This document shows positions 34,352 to 43,031 of a stretch of DNA of 64,000 nucleotides, in pieces. This DNA is from Hyphomicrobium_A sp965243865 (GTDB lineage Bacteria > Pseudomonadota > Alphaproteobacteria > Rhizobiales > Hyphomicrobiaceae). The translations under genes were made by a program, and so were the position numbers. Position 1 is the stretch's first letter; each line of letters starts with the position of its first letter. The notes under the pieces were generated by a model that saw only the letters and a program-made list of their open reading frames with translations, ran no database searches and was not told the DNA's origin. The stretch covers positions 806,001 to 870,000 of the forward strand of contig NZ_OZ251603.1 in assembly GCF_965243865.1 (NCBI RefSeq), read 5' to 3'.

Positions 34352-35134
34352 ATGCAGGACCTTCTCGCAACGTTTTCCGGCATCCTCGTCGGCTTCGTGC
34401 TCGGACTGATCGGCGGCGGCGGATCCGTGCTTGCCGTGCCGCTGCTGGTCTATCTTGTCGGCGTATCCTCGCCCCACGTCGCCATCGGCACCAGCGCCGT
34501 CGCCGTTGCCGTCAGCGCACTCGCCAACCTCATCGGTCACGCCAAGGCCGGCAACGTCAAATGGCCCTGCGCCCTGGTGTTTGCCGCCGCCGGCGTTGCT
34601 GGCGCCGCCATCGGCTCAACCCTCGGCAAGCAATTCGACGGCCAGAAGCTGCTGTTGCTGTTCGGCATACTGATGATCGTCATCGCCGCCTTTATGTTCT
34701 GGAACCGCCACAGCGGCGGCGACGTGGCCGTGCGCCTCACCCGCCACTCCGCGCCTCGCCTGATGCCCTGGCTGCTGGCCTACGGGACCGGCGTCGGCGC
34801 GCTCTCGGGTTTCTTCGGCATCGGCGGCGGCTTTCTCGTCGTGCCGGGCATCATGGCGGCAACCGGCATGCCGATGATCTACGCCATCGGCTCATCGCTC
34901 GTCTCGGTGTTTGCCTTCGGTATCACGACCGCCATCAACTACGCGATCTCGGGCCTGATCGACTGGGTGCTCGTCGCCTTCTTCATCGGCGGCGGCATTG
35001 CCGGCGGTGTCGTCGGACGCATCGCCGCCCAGCGCCTCTCGACCCACCGGCAAGCTCTCGCCACCGCCTTCGCCGCCATCGTCGCCGCCGTCGGCTTCTA
35101 TATTGTATGGCGCGGGATCGGCACCATCACCTGA
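34352..35134 (+). CDS. TauE/SafE family sulfite/sulfonate exporter
   Basis: 260-residue inner-membrane protein with eight hydrophobic segments in two repeats, each starting with the family signature: GFVLGLIGGGGSVLAVPLLVY and GFFGIGGGFLVVPGIM. It is expected to export sulfite or another small sulfur anion, here probably the product of the upstream dioxygenase. It is separated from that gene by 117 bases. Confidence 0.92.
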   Translation: MQDLLATFSGILVGFVLGLIGGGGSVLAVPLLVYLVGVSSPHVAIGTSAVAVAVSALANLIGHAKAGNVKWPCALVFAAAGVAGAAIGSTLGKQFDGQKLLLLFGILMIVIAAFMFWNRHSGGDVAVRLTRHSAPRLMPWLLAYGTGVGALSGFFGIGGGFLVVPGIMAATGMPMIYAIGSSLVSVFAFGITTAINYAISGLIDWVLVAFFIGGGIAGGVVGRIAAQRLSTHRQALATAFAAIVAAVGFYIVWRGIGTIT

Positions 35135-35141
35135 CGTCGCG

Positions 35142-35909
35142 CTAGTCGACGAGAAACGTCGTGCGGTCGAGCCCAGTGTTGCCGTTGGCCGCATCGTGCG
35201 CGTAGACGATCACCTCATAGACGCCCTTGCCATCCACCGGAACCGATCCGGCGAACTGGCTCGTCTGTCCGGCGTACGTCATCGGCACACGCGCGATCTC
35301 TTCGCCGTCGCGCTTCACGATCGCCGCAACCTCGAACTTGTTGGCATCCCACAGGCCCGCCGGCTCAATGGGACAGCCGCACATCATGATGACGTTGGCG
35401 CGCACATCGACCAAGCCCCCGTTCTTCAGCTTCACGTGCGCGGGTGGGGCCAGAATATCCACCGCGAAGCCCGGAATCTCCAGCACCCAGCCGTCGCCAC
35501 CGCTGTGATGCTTGCCCGGCACGATCCACTGGCTCGACAGCACGCGATGCGCCGCCTGCGGCTGCGCCACTGGACCATACGCCTCAACCTCGATCAGACG
35601 CGGCTCCTTCAAGTCGAGCGTCGTCGAGAACTTCGCCGAAGACGCATCCGCAAGCCCAGCGCGCCGGCCGCCGTCCTTATGCATCAAAAGCTTGGTGTTG
35701 CCGGTTCCTCCTTGCGTCAGTCCCGTTGCCAGCACCTCGCCTGTGTGAGCATCGCGCAGTGTGATGCGCATGCCGCCCATGCTGGTGCCGATGAACTTTG
35801 CGTCCTTGCTCAGCACCCGCACGACGATATCTGTCGGCTCCGCCTGCGCTCCTGCACCAAGCGCCATCATCGCGCCTATCGCTAACGCTCCGCAAAGATT
35901 AGCCCGCAT
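35142..35909 (-). CDS. exported hypothetical protein with MCGCPI motif
   Basis: 255-residue protein with a cleavable Sec signal (GALAIGAMMALGAGAQAEP). The mature part looks all-beta, with an N-terminal and a C-terminal sandwich-like half; a MMCGCPIEP motif near residue 177 with two cysteines could bind metal or sulfur. I do not recognise a named family. It is convergent with the TauE gene and lies 59 bases downstream of the haem protein gene, in the same direction. Confidence 0.75.
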   Translation of the reverse strand: MRANLCGALAIGAMMALGAGAQAEPTDIVVRVLSKDAKFIGTSMGGMRITLRDAHTGEVLATGLTQGGTGNTKLLMHKDGGRRAGLADASSAKFSTTLDLKEPRLIEVEAYGPVAQPQAAHRVLSSQWIVPGKHHSGGDGWVLEIPGFAVDILAPPAHVKLKNGGLVDVRANVIMMCGCPIEPAGLWDANKFEVAAIVKRDGEEIARVPMTYAGQTSQFAGSVPVDGKGVYEVIVYAHDAANGNTGLDRTTFLVD

Positions 35910-35968
35910 CGTTCATCTCCCTTTAGATCTCCCGGCCGGACCGCGCCGCTCTCCGGGAAGTTCTCTTA

Positions 35969-36688
35969 TCAGTTCAATTTCTCGGTCGCCGTAAACGCGC
36001 CACGCAACTCGCCCGGCTTGAACCCTGTCGCCTGATCGTCGGGGTAGAGCTTCGCGATTTCGGCCTTGAGCGCCGGACTGAGCTCCGCCCCGTGGCATAT
36101 TGCGCACGGCTGCGCCGCCATCGGGATAGCCTTCATATAGCGCAGCACCCGGCCATCGCCATCGCTGACGATCTCTGCGTGCTCGAGCTTCGCCGGATCG
36201 GCACCCTCAGCGATTTGCCGTACGAAATCCTCCAACACGCGCCGCTCGAAGGCATCTGGCGCATTGCCAGGATTTCGCACCTTCAGCGCCGTGCGGCCGA
36301 CCTTCACCCCGTGCACATGTGACTGCTCCTCGGCGATCGCCGGCGCAATCGTGCGGCATACATTCACCGCCGCTATAGGCCCCCCTTCTTTGATTGCAGC
36401 CATCAATTGCTGCTTCAGATTTTCACCCAGCCCTTTGATTGACGCGCGCGCCTTGGCAAGTTGTGCTGCGTCGGGCGCGGGCCTCTCTTCGGCCCGCGAG
36501 GGAGACGCGAGCAGCAGCGGGATCAGCGCAGCCGGCAGCAGCAGGGACGACGCCAGGCCGCGCCGCGCCGCATACACCAGGGCGAGCGGCCCCCGGCGCA
36601 ATACGCTTGTGATCTGGCTCAAGGCGCCCTTGTCAGGAATGCGCGACGCTGCAGTCGTGGCGGTATTGAGCGCTGAGTTGCGCATTTC
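35969..36688 (-). CDS. periplasmic DUF3365 (Tll0287-like) c-type haem protein
   Basis: About 239-residue protein with a long basic N-terminus, a hydrophobic segment (SSLLLPAALIPLLLASP) ending in a signal cleavage site, and a Tll0287-like domain. That domain ends in the haem motif PCAICHG with GFKPGELRGAFT after it, the family C-terminus. The start is unclear: MRNSALN at 36688, with GGAGGACGAA upstream, is preferred over 36721 and 36697. Such proteins are thought to be haem redox sensors or carriers. It is divergent from the RND pair. Confidence 0.82.
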   Translation of the reverse strand, partial: EMRNSALNTATTAASRIPDKGALSQITSVLRRGPLALVYAARRGLASSLLLPAALIPLLLASPSRAEERPAPDAAQLAKARASIKGLGENLKQQLMAAIKEGGPIAAVNVCRTIAPAIAEEQSHVHGVKVGRTALKVRNPGNAPDAFERRVLEDFVRQIAEGADPAKLEHAEIVSDGDGRVLRYMKAIPMAAQPCAICHGAELSPALKAEIAKLYPDDQATGFKPGELRGAFTATEKLN

Positions 36689-36742
36689 GTCCTCCATATG
36701 ATACCTGCGGGCCTTCATCACAAAATGTCCCAGCTTTCCGTC

Positions 36743-36756
36743 GCAATATGCATTGC
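36743..36756. promoter_or_regulatory. inverted repeat in the haem-protein/RND divergent promoter
   Basis: GCAAT-ATGC-ATTGC, lying between the divergently transcribed haem-protein and RND adaptor genes. Together with the nearby ATTAG repeat it marks an AT-rich control region. Confidence 0.4.
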
Positions 36757-36762
36757 AACTAA

Positions 36763-36778
36763 ATTAGCTATGCCTAAT
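36763..36778. promoter_or_regulatory. second inverted repeat in the divergent promoter
   Basis: ATTAG-CTATGC-CTAAT, 47 bases before the RND adaptor start. The short AT-rich arms with a 6-base spacer resemble ArsR- or TetR-type operators. No such regulator is encoded in the immediate neighbourhood. Confidence 0.4.
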
Positions 36779-36824
36779 ATACAGTCAAGTTCGGATCACA
36801 CCTGTACGAGACAGGGGAATTACG

Positions 36825-37841
36825 GTGACAAAGCTTCCAACGGCGCTCGCACTCATTGCCTGCCTCATCGCCACATCGGCAGCGAGCATCGCCGCTGAAC
36901 CTGCCGCGCCGCGCTTCTATGACGTCAAAGTCAGTCAGATCGACGACCTGAAATCCGTCTACGCCACTGTACGCAGCCGCGATGTCATCGAAGCCCGCGT
37001 CCGCACGCCCGGCACCATCGCAACTCTCAAGGTCGATGAAGGTGACTTAGTCACACAAGGCGAAGTCTTGGCTCTCGTCGCCGACCCCAAGATCGCCCTC
37101 CGCATCAAGGCGCTCGATGCTCGTCTCGTCGCTTTGCAATCACGCATCGAGACAGCCGATGCAGAATTGAAACGTGCCCTCACCTTGAAGGAGCGCGCCG
37201 TCGCCTCGCAGGCGCGCGTCGATCAGGCCCAGACCGCCTACGACGTTGCTGTCAACGACCTAAAGTCTGCCCGCGCCGAACGCTCCGTCATCGAGACCGA
37301 GAGCGAAGAAGGCCAGGTCCTCGCGCCAGCATCCGGCCGCGTCCTGAAGGTCCCCGTCACCGAGGGAAGCGTCGTCCTCGCAGGCGAGAGCATCGCCACC
37401 ATCGCCGCCAAGGAATATCTCCTGCGCATCGAGCTGCCCGAGCGCCACGCCCGCTTCATCGAGGTAGGCGATCCCATCCGCGTTGGCGCCCGCGGCCTTG
37501 GCGCCGACGCTGCACCCCTCGCAGCCGGCCGCATCACCCAGGTCTATCCGCAGTTGACCGACGGCCGCGTCATCGCCGACGCGGAGGTCCCCGGTCTCGG
37601 CAACTACTTTGTCGGCGAGCGTCTGCTGGCGTGGATTTCCGCCGGCAAGCGCGACACGTTCCTCGTGCCGCGCAGCTTCATCTTCAAGCGCTACGGCCTC
37701 GACTATGTGCGCCTCGTGGCGAAAGACGGCGGCACTGAGGATATCGTCGTGCAGACCGGCCGCAGCGCCGACGATGCGGGCGCAGAGATGATCGAGGTTC
37801 TGGCTGGCCTTGAAGCTGGCGACAGGCTGGTCCAGCCATGA
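36825..37841 (+). CDS. RND efflux periplasmic adaptor subunit
   Basis: 338-residue membrane-fusion protein: signal peptide (residues 1-22), barrel-sandwich halves (GTIATLKVDEGDLVTQGEVLA and GQVLAPASGRVLKVPVTEGS) around a helical hairpin, then a beta-barrel and membrane-proximal domain. It links the inner-membrane RND pump to an outer-membrane channel, none of which is encoded nearby. It starts at a GTG at 36825 and overlaps the pump gene by 4 bases. Confidence 0.92.
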   Translation: MTKLPTALALIACLIATSAASIAAEPAAPRFYDVKVSQIDDLKSVYATVRSRDVIEARVRTPGTIATLKVDEGDLVTQGEVLALVADPKIALRIKALDARLVALQSRIETADAELKRALTLKERAVASQARVDQAQTAYDVAVNDLKSARAERSVIETESEEGQVLAPASGRVLKVPVTEGSVVLAGESIATIAAKEYLLRIELPERHARFIEVGDPIRVGARGLGADAAPLAAGRITQVYPQLTDGRVIADAEVPGLGNYFVGERLLAWISAGKRDTFLVPRSFIFKRYGLDYVRLVAKDGGTEDIVVQTGRSADDAGAEMIEVLAGLEAGDRLVQP

Positions 37842-40800
37842 CTAAGAATGAAACCCAACATCCGGGCGGCCTCGGCATCTCCGGCAACCTCACGCGCTAC
37901 TTCATCAACTCGCCGCTGACGCCGCTCATTCTGCTCGCCGGCCTCGCACTCGGCTTCCTCGCCCTTCTCGCCTTGCCGCGCGAGGAGGAGCCGCAGATCT
38001 CCGTGCCGATGGTCGACATTTTCGTTACCGCCGATGGCCTCAAGGCCGAGGACGCGGTGAAGCTCGTCACCGAGCCGCTAGAGACAATCGTCAAAGGCAT
38101 CAGCGGCGTCGAGCACGTCTATTCCACAACCGAGGACGACCGGGTCGTCATCACCGCGCGCTTCTTCGTCGGCACCACCGCCGACGACGCCATCCTGCGC
38201 GTGCACGAGAAGATCCGTGCCAACTACGATCGCATTCCACTCGGCATTCCCGAGCCGCTCATCGTCGGCCGCGGCATCGACGATGTCGCCATCCTGACGC
38301 TTACCCTCGCACCAAAACCGGGCGTCGACCGCTACCAGGACAACGCCCTTTACCACATGGCAGAGAACCTGCAGGCCGAGTTGGCAAAGCTCGATGACAT
38401 CGGCCTCACCTACATTGTCGGCGGCCGCCCTGACCAGATCCGCATTGAACCGATCCCCGAGCGCCTTTCGCTTTACGGCATCACGCTCACCCAGCTCGTC
38501 GCCAAGGTGAAGGCCGCCAACCGCTCCTTCCTCGCTGGCCGGGTGCGCGAGCGCAATGCCTCAATTCCCATTGTCGCCGGCGAAACGCTGCAAGGCATCC
38601 CCGACATCGGCCTCTTGCTGCTCTCTTCCCGCGACGGACGCCCGGTCTATCTGCGCGACATCGCCAACGTCGTCGTCGGCGCCAAACCGCTCGATCAGCA
38701 GGCCTGGCACTACACCAAGTCGGCGGACAGACAGCTCGTGCGCGCCCCAGCGGTCACTGTGGCACTCGCCAAGCGTTCCGGCGCCAATGCAGTCGCCGTT
38801 TCCGAGCGCATCACCGAGCGTCTGCACGAGCTGCAAGGCGATCTCGTTCCCGACGATGTGTCTGTCACCGTCACGCGCAACTATGGTGAAACGGCTAACG
38901 AGAAGGCCAACGAGTTGCTGTTCCACCTGGGGCTGGCAACCGTCTCCATTGTGCTGCTCGTCGCGCTAGCCATCGGCTGGCGCGAAGGAGCCGTCGTCTT
39001 CGTCGTCATCCCGACAACCATCCTGCTGACGCTGTTCGCCTCCTGGTTGCTCGGTTACACCATCAACCGCGTCAGCCTGTTCGCCCTCATCTTCTCGATC
39101 GGCATTCTCGTCGACGACGCCATCGTCGTCATCGAGAACATCGCCCGTCATTGGGGCATGCACGATGGCCGCAGTCGCATGAGCGCTGCCATCGACGCCG
39201 TCGCCGAAGTCGGCAATCCCACCATCTTCGCCACATTGACTGTCGTCGCAGCCCTGCTGCCGATGCTGTTCGTGTCCGGCCTGATGGGCCCCTACATGAG
39301 TCCGATCCCGGCCAACGCCTCCGCCGCGATGGTTCTGTCGTTCTTCGTCGCCGTAACGATCACGCCCTGGCTGATGATGCGCTTTGGCGGCAATAGCCCG
39401 CACGCCGGCGAGGCGAGCGACAGCTGGCTCGCGCGCACCTACGTGGCCGCCGCACGTCCGGTCATCGCCAGCCGCCGAACCGCATTCGTCTTTCTCGCCA
39501 TCGTCGGCATTGCCACGCTGCTCTCGCTCAGCCTCTTCGCCACCAAGGCCGTCACCGTCAAACTGCTGCCCTTCGACGATAAATCCGAGCTGCAGGTGGT
39601 TGTCGATCTGCCGCGCGGTGCCAGCCTGGAGGAAACTCAGCGGGTGCTGCATGACGCCGCCCAGCGGCTCGCGAGCCTGCCTGAGCTGGCATCCGTTCAG
39701 GCCTACGCCGGCACGGCCGCTCCCTTCAACTTCAACGGCCTCGTTCGCCACTACTATCTGCGCGCCGAGCCCCAGCAAGGCGATCTGCAGGTGAACTTTG
39801 CCCCCAAGGCCGAGCGAAGCAGAACAAGCCACGAGATCGCTCTCGACGTGCGCAAGCGCTTACAGGGCCTCCCCGCACCCGATGGCACGGCCGTCAGCGT
39901 TGTAGAAGTCCCGCCAGGTCCTCCGGTCATCGCCACGCTCCTCGCCGAGATCTATGGCACCGACGCCGAGCAACGCCGCGCCGTGGCCTCGAAAGTTCGC
40001 GAGATCTTCCGCTCAATCCCCTTCATCGTCGACACCGACGTCAGCTTCCGCCAGCGCACCCCGCGCATGCGTTTCGTCATCGACCAGGACAACCTCGAAT
40101 TCCACAAGGTCGAGCAAAGCGACGTCTACGACACGATCGCCGCCTACCTCGGCCGCACGCCCGTCGGCTATTCGCATAAGGGCGGCGGACGCCATCCAGT
40201 CGAGATCGCTGTCGAGCTGCCGAAGGAAGACCTGACCATCAACGAGCGCGCGCTCTCGACGCCAGTTCCCGCCAACGCCGTGCCCGGCGGCCGTGGCGTT
40301 GTCGAACTTGGCGACGTCGTCGCGTTGAAGAAGGAGCAGGCCTCTTACCCCATCTTCCGGCACAACGGCCGCGCCGCTGAAATGGTCACCGCGGAACTCG
40401 CCGGAGCGTACGAGGCGCCGATCTACGGCATGCTCGCGGTCGCCAACGCAATCGATAAAGCCGAATGGGGAACGCTGCCCAAGCCACAGATAAGTCTGCA
40501 CGGCCAACCCGCCAGCGAGCTGAAGCCAACGCTTCTCTGGGACGGCGAATGGGAAGTCACCTACGTTACGTTTCGCGACATGGGCGCTGCCTTTGCAATT
40601 GCCCTTCTCGGCATCTACGTGCTTGTCGTCGCGCAGTTCCGTTCATTCACCCTGCCGCTGGTCATCCTGACGCCAGTCCCGCTCACGCTCATCGGCATCA
40701 TGATTGGACACTGGCTGTTCAACGCGCCCTTCTCCGCCCCATCGATGATCGGCTTTATTGCACTTGCCGGCATCATCGTGCGCAACTCGATCCTGCTCGT

Positions 40801-41062
40801 CGATTTCATCCGTCACGGACGCAGCCGCGGCGCACCGCTGCGCGAAGTGCTTCTGGAAGCCGGTGCTATCCGCTTCAAGCCGATCTTATTGACGGCGCTC
40901 GCCGCGATGATCGGTGCAGCGGTGATCCTCATGGATCCGATCTTCCAGGGCCTCGCCATCTCGCTGCTGTTCGGCCTCGCATCATCGACGCTGCTCACCG
41001 TTCTCGTCATCCCCGCGATCTACATCCTGCTGCGCGATGATGTGCCGTCGCAAGCCGCCTGA
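37838..41062 (+). CDS. RND efflux pump permease
   Basis: 1074-residue proton-driven inner-membrane transporter of the AcrB/HAE superfamily with twelve transmembrane helices and two large periplasmic loops. The conserved proton-relay region appears as GILVDDAIVVIENIARH, and the ALPREEEPQISVPMVDI opening is typical of the subgroup. The substrate is unknown. It is next to sulfur-related and haem-protein genes, so the export of a redox-active metabolite is as likely as drug efflux. Confidence 0.95.
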   Translation: MTKNETQHPGGLGISGNLTRYFINSPLTPLILLAGLALGFLALLALPREEEPQISVPMVDIFVTADGLKAEDAVKLVTEPLETIVKGISGVEHVYSTTEDDRVVITARFFVGTTADDAILRVHEKIRANYDRIPLGIPEPLIVGRGIDDVAILTLTLAPKPGVDRYQDNALYHMAENLQAELAKLDDIGLTYIVGGRPDQIRIEPIPERLSLYGITLTQLVAKVKAANRSFLAGRVRERNASIPIVAGETLQGIPDIGLLLLSSRDGRPVYLRDIANVVVGAKPLDQQAWHYTKSADRQLVRAPAVTVALAKRSGANAVAVSERITERLHELQGDLVPDDVSVTVTRNYGETANEKANELLFHLGLATVSIVLLVALAIGWREGAVVFVVIPTTILLTLFASWLLGYTINRVSLFALIFSIGILVDDAIVVIENIARHWGMHDGRSRMSAAIDAVAEVGNPTIFATLTVVAALLPMLFVSGLMGPYMSPIPANASAAMVLSFFVAVTITPWLMMRFGGNSPHAGEASDSWLARTYVAAARPVIASRRTAFVFLAIVGIATLLSLSLFATKAVTVKLLPFDDKSELQVVVDLPRGASLEETQRVLHDAAQRLASLPELASVQAYAGTAAPFNFNGLVRHYYLRAEPQQGDLQVNFAPKAERSRTSHEIALDVRKRLQGLPAPDGTAVSVVEVPPGPPVIATLLAEIYGTDAEQRRAVASKVREIFRSIPFIVDTDVSFRQRTPRMRFVIDQDNLEFHKVEQSDVYDTIAAYLGRTPVGYSHKGGGRHPVEIAVELPKEDLTINERALSTPVPANAVPGGRGVVELGDVVALKKEQASYPIFRHNGRAAEMVTAELAGAYEAPIYGMLAVANAIDKAEWGTLPKPQISLHGQPASELKPTLLWDGEWEVTYVTFRDMGAAFAIALLGIYVLVVAQFRSFTLPLVILTPVPLTLIGIMIGHWLFNAPFSAPSMIGFIALAGIIVRNSILLVDFIRHGRSRGAPLREVLLEAGAIRFKPILLTALAAMIGAAVILMDPIFQGLAISLLFGLASSTLLTVLVIPAIYILLRDDVPSQAA

Positions 41063-41193
41063 CCCTTCCCTGATGGCCGTCAGAGGACCGAGGCATTTTG
41101 CGCGCTGTAAGGTTGATGCCCGTCAAGCCGCGCGGACGCGCTCCGCCCTATCGTCATGAACATCCGACGCAGCCGCTTTGACAGGAGCAAAAG

Positions 41194-41394
41194 ATGTTCA
41201 GGATCGCAGTGCTCGTATGGATTGTGCTCGCCACGACTCTCGCCGGCATCGCCCTGCTGGTCGTCGTTACGGTCCCCGAGCTTAATGCAGATGCCTCTCG
41301 CCTGATCCCTATGGCCTGCGGCGCGGCAGTGGCCCTTGCTGCTCCCCTTTCATACATCATCGCTTGGCGAATCTCGGCCGCCAGAACGGCTTGA
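41194..41394 (+). CDS. small two-span membrane protein
   Basis: 66-residue protein with two hydrophobic segments (residues 4-27 and 38-59). The ATG has GACAGGAGCAAAAG upstream, a good ribosome-binding site. It lies 131 bases after the RND permease. Similar short proteins occur in Rhizobiales, without known function. Confidence 0.65.
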   Translation: MFRIAVLVWIVLATTLAGIALLVVVTVPELNADASRLIPMACGAAVALAAPLSYIIAWRISAARTA

Positions 41395-41408
41395 AACGCT
41401 CTCAAACG

Positions 41409-41432
41409 GGCGCCCTTCCCCAATGGGGCGCC
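41409..41432 (+). terminator. hairpin after the small membrane protein
   Basis: GGCGCCC and GGGCGCC form a 7-bp stem 14 bases after the stop codon at 41394. No T run follows, so termination is uncertain. Confidence 0.35.
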
Positions 41433-41674
41433 AATCCGGGGGGAAGCAGGGTCGGTGCCGATTTCGCGCACCGGCGCCAGCTTCCGTCTGCTTTCGAGGA
41501 AAACGTAGGACACCGAAACGCTCAGTAACACTTGATTGACGCTGTTAGCGTTTTCGCCGCGATCAATGGAACACTTTAAGCCGCTTTTCCGAAAATTCGA
41601 ACTAAAGCCAGTACACACAAAGTTCGAATTTTAGAGAAGTTGCCCCGATCGAGGGGTAACCCGGAAGGCGCCAA

Positions 41675-43006
41675 GTGTTAGAGTTCCTCATCATCCTGCT
41701 GTTTGCGGTGAGCGTGTTGATCGCCGTGTCGTCCATCGACGACGCGTTCATCGACCTCATCGCGCTCGGCATCGTGCGCCGCCGCGTCCCGCAGCTCGAT
41801 GACGGCGAGATCGCCGTTCCCCCCACTGCCGTATTCGTTGCCAACTGGCAGGAAGAGGACGTCCTCGGAAAGATGGTCGAGGGCAACCTCGCGCGCATTC
41901 AGATCCCGCAGGTCTCGCTCTATCTCGGTGTCTACCCCAACGACACCGGCACGCTGCGCGTCGCCCAGGAGCTCGCCGCGAAATACCCCGACCGCGTGAA
42001 GGTCATCGTCAACCGTCTGCCCGGCCCGACCTCCAAGGGGCAGATGCTCAACGAGATGTTCGCGCAGGTCTTCGCCAGCGATGATGCGCCCGAGCTCGTC
42101 GTCCTGCACGACAGCGAGGACGTGATCGACGCGCGCTCGTTCCCCGTTTACGCGGCCTACGCCAAGGAGAACGACTTCATCCAGGCTCCCGTGTTCTCGC
42201 TCAACCGCGGCAAAGGCGCCATCGTCGCCTCGACCTACATGGACGAGTTCGCCGAGCGTCACACCCGCGAGCTGATCGTCCGCGACGCCGTCGGCGCCGC
42301 AATTCCCTCCGCCGGCGTCGGCACCTGCATGACCAAGCGCCTCATCAAGCACTTCCTCGCAACGCGCGGACAGGTACTGATGTCGGGCACGGTGACCGAG
42401 GACTACATCCTCGGCATCGAGGCCAAGCGCGCCGGATTCAAATCGGCCTTCGCCGCCATCTCGCGCAATGTCGACGACGGCTTCGACTTCGTCGCCACGC
42501 GCGAATATTTCCCCAAGACGCTGGCTGCATCAATCAAGCAGAAGACCCGCTGGGTCTACGGCATCAACTTTGAAGCCTACTGCAAGCTCGGTTGGCAAGG
42601 CGATCCGTGGGACTTCTATTTCTTTCTGCGCGACCGCAAAGGCATGATCACCAGCTTCCTGCCGCCCATCTCGGCTGTGCTCCTGGCATTCATGCTGCTC
42701 GGCTACGTCGACCTCGCGGACTTCCCCGAGGCGATGGGCAACGTGGTCATCGCCTGCATGTGGATCAACCTCTTCGCATTCGTCACGCGCTACGTCGTGC
42801 GCGTCATCTCCGGCTACGAGGTCTACGGCAAATACGACTGGATCGGCATCGCCATCCGCTGGCCGGCGGCCCTTTACATCAACATGGCCGCCGTCTGGCG
42901 CGCCTGGAAAACCTTCCTAGGCGAATCCCAGCTCGCCACCAAACCCATCGTCTGGTCGAAGACGGAGCACGACATCCCCGACGATTTCGTCTCCGCCAAC
43001 CGCTGA
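41675..43006 (+). CDS. NfrB-like processive GT2 glycosyltransferase
   Basis: 443-residue inner-membrane polysaccharide synthase. An N-terminal transmembrane segment with SSIDDAFIDL is followed by a GT2 domain with the substrate Asp region LHDSED, the base TVTEDYILG (TED) and the QKTRW (QxxRW) motif of processive synthases, then two or three C-terminal helices. The QKTRWVYGINFEAYCKLGW and FLRDRKGMITSFLPP segments resemble E. coli NfrB, but the C-terminal MshEN c-di-GMP domain of NfrB is missing. GTG start with GGAAGG upstream. First gene of the operon with wecB and a HlyD-like gene. Confidence 0.85.
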   Translation: MLEFLIILLFAVSVLIAVSSIDDAFIDLIALGIVRRRVPQLDDGEIAVPPTAVFVANWQEEDVLGKMVEGNLARIQIPQVSLYLGVYPNDTGTLRVAQELAAKYPDRVKVIVNRLPGPTSKGQMLNEMFAQVFASDDAPELVVLHDSEDVIDARSFPVYAAYAKENDFIQAPVFSLNRGKGAIVASTYMDEFAERHTRELIVRDAVGAAIPSAGVGTCMTKRLIKHFLATRGQVLMSGTVTEDYILGIEAKRAGFKSAFAAISRNVDDGFDFVATREYFPKTLAASIKQKTRWVYGINFEAYCKLGWQGDPWDFYFFLRDRKGMITSFLPPISAVLLAFMLLGYVDLADFPEAMGNVVIACMWINLFAFVTRYVVRVISGYEVYGKYDWIGIAIRWPAALYINMAAVWRAWKTFLGESQLATKPIVWSKTEHDIPDDFVSANR

Positions 43007-43031
43007 CATGAGAACGAAGAGAACAAAAGTA

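Noticed and set aside
36698..36898. 66-codon plus-strand frame over the haem-protein/RND promoter
   Set aside because: It runs through the palindromes, overlaps the adaptor start in another frame and has no ribosome-binding site.
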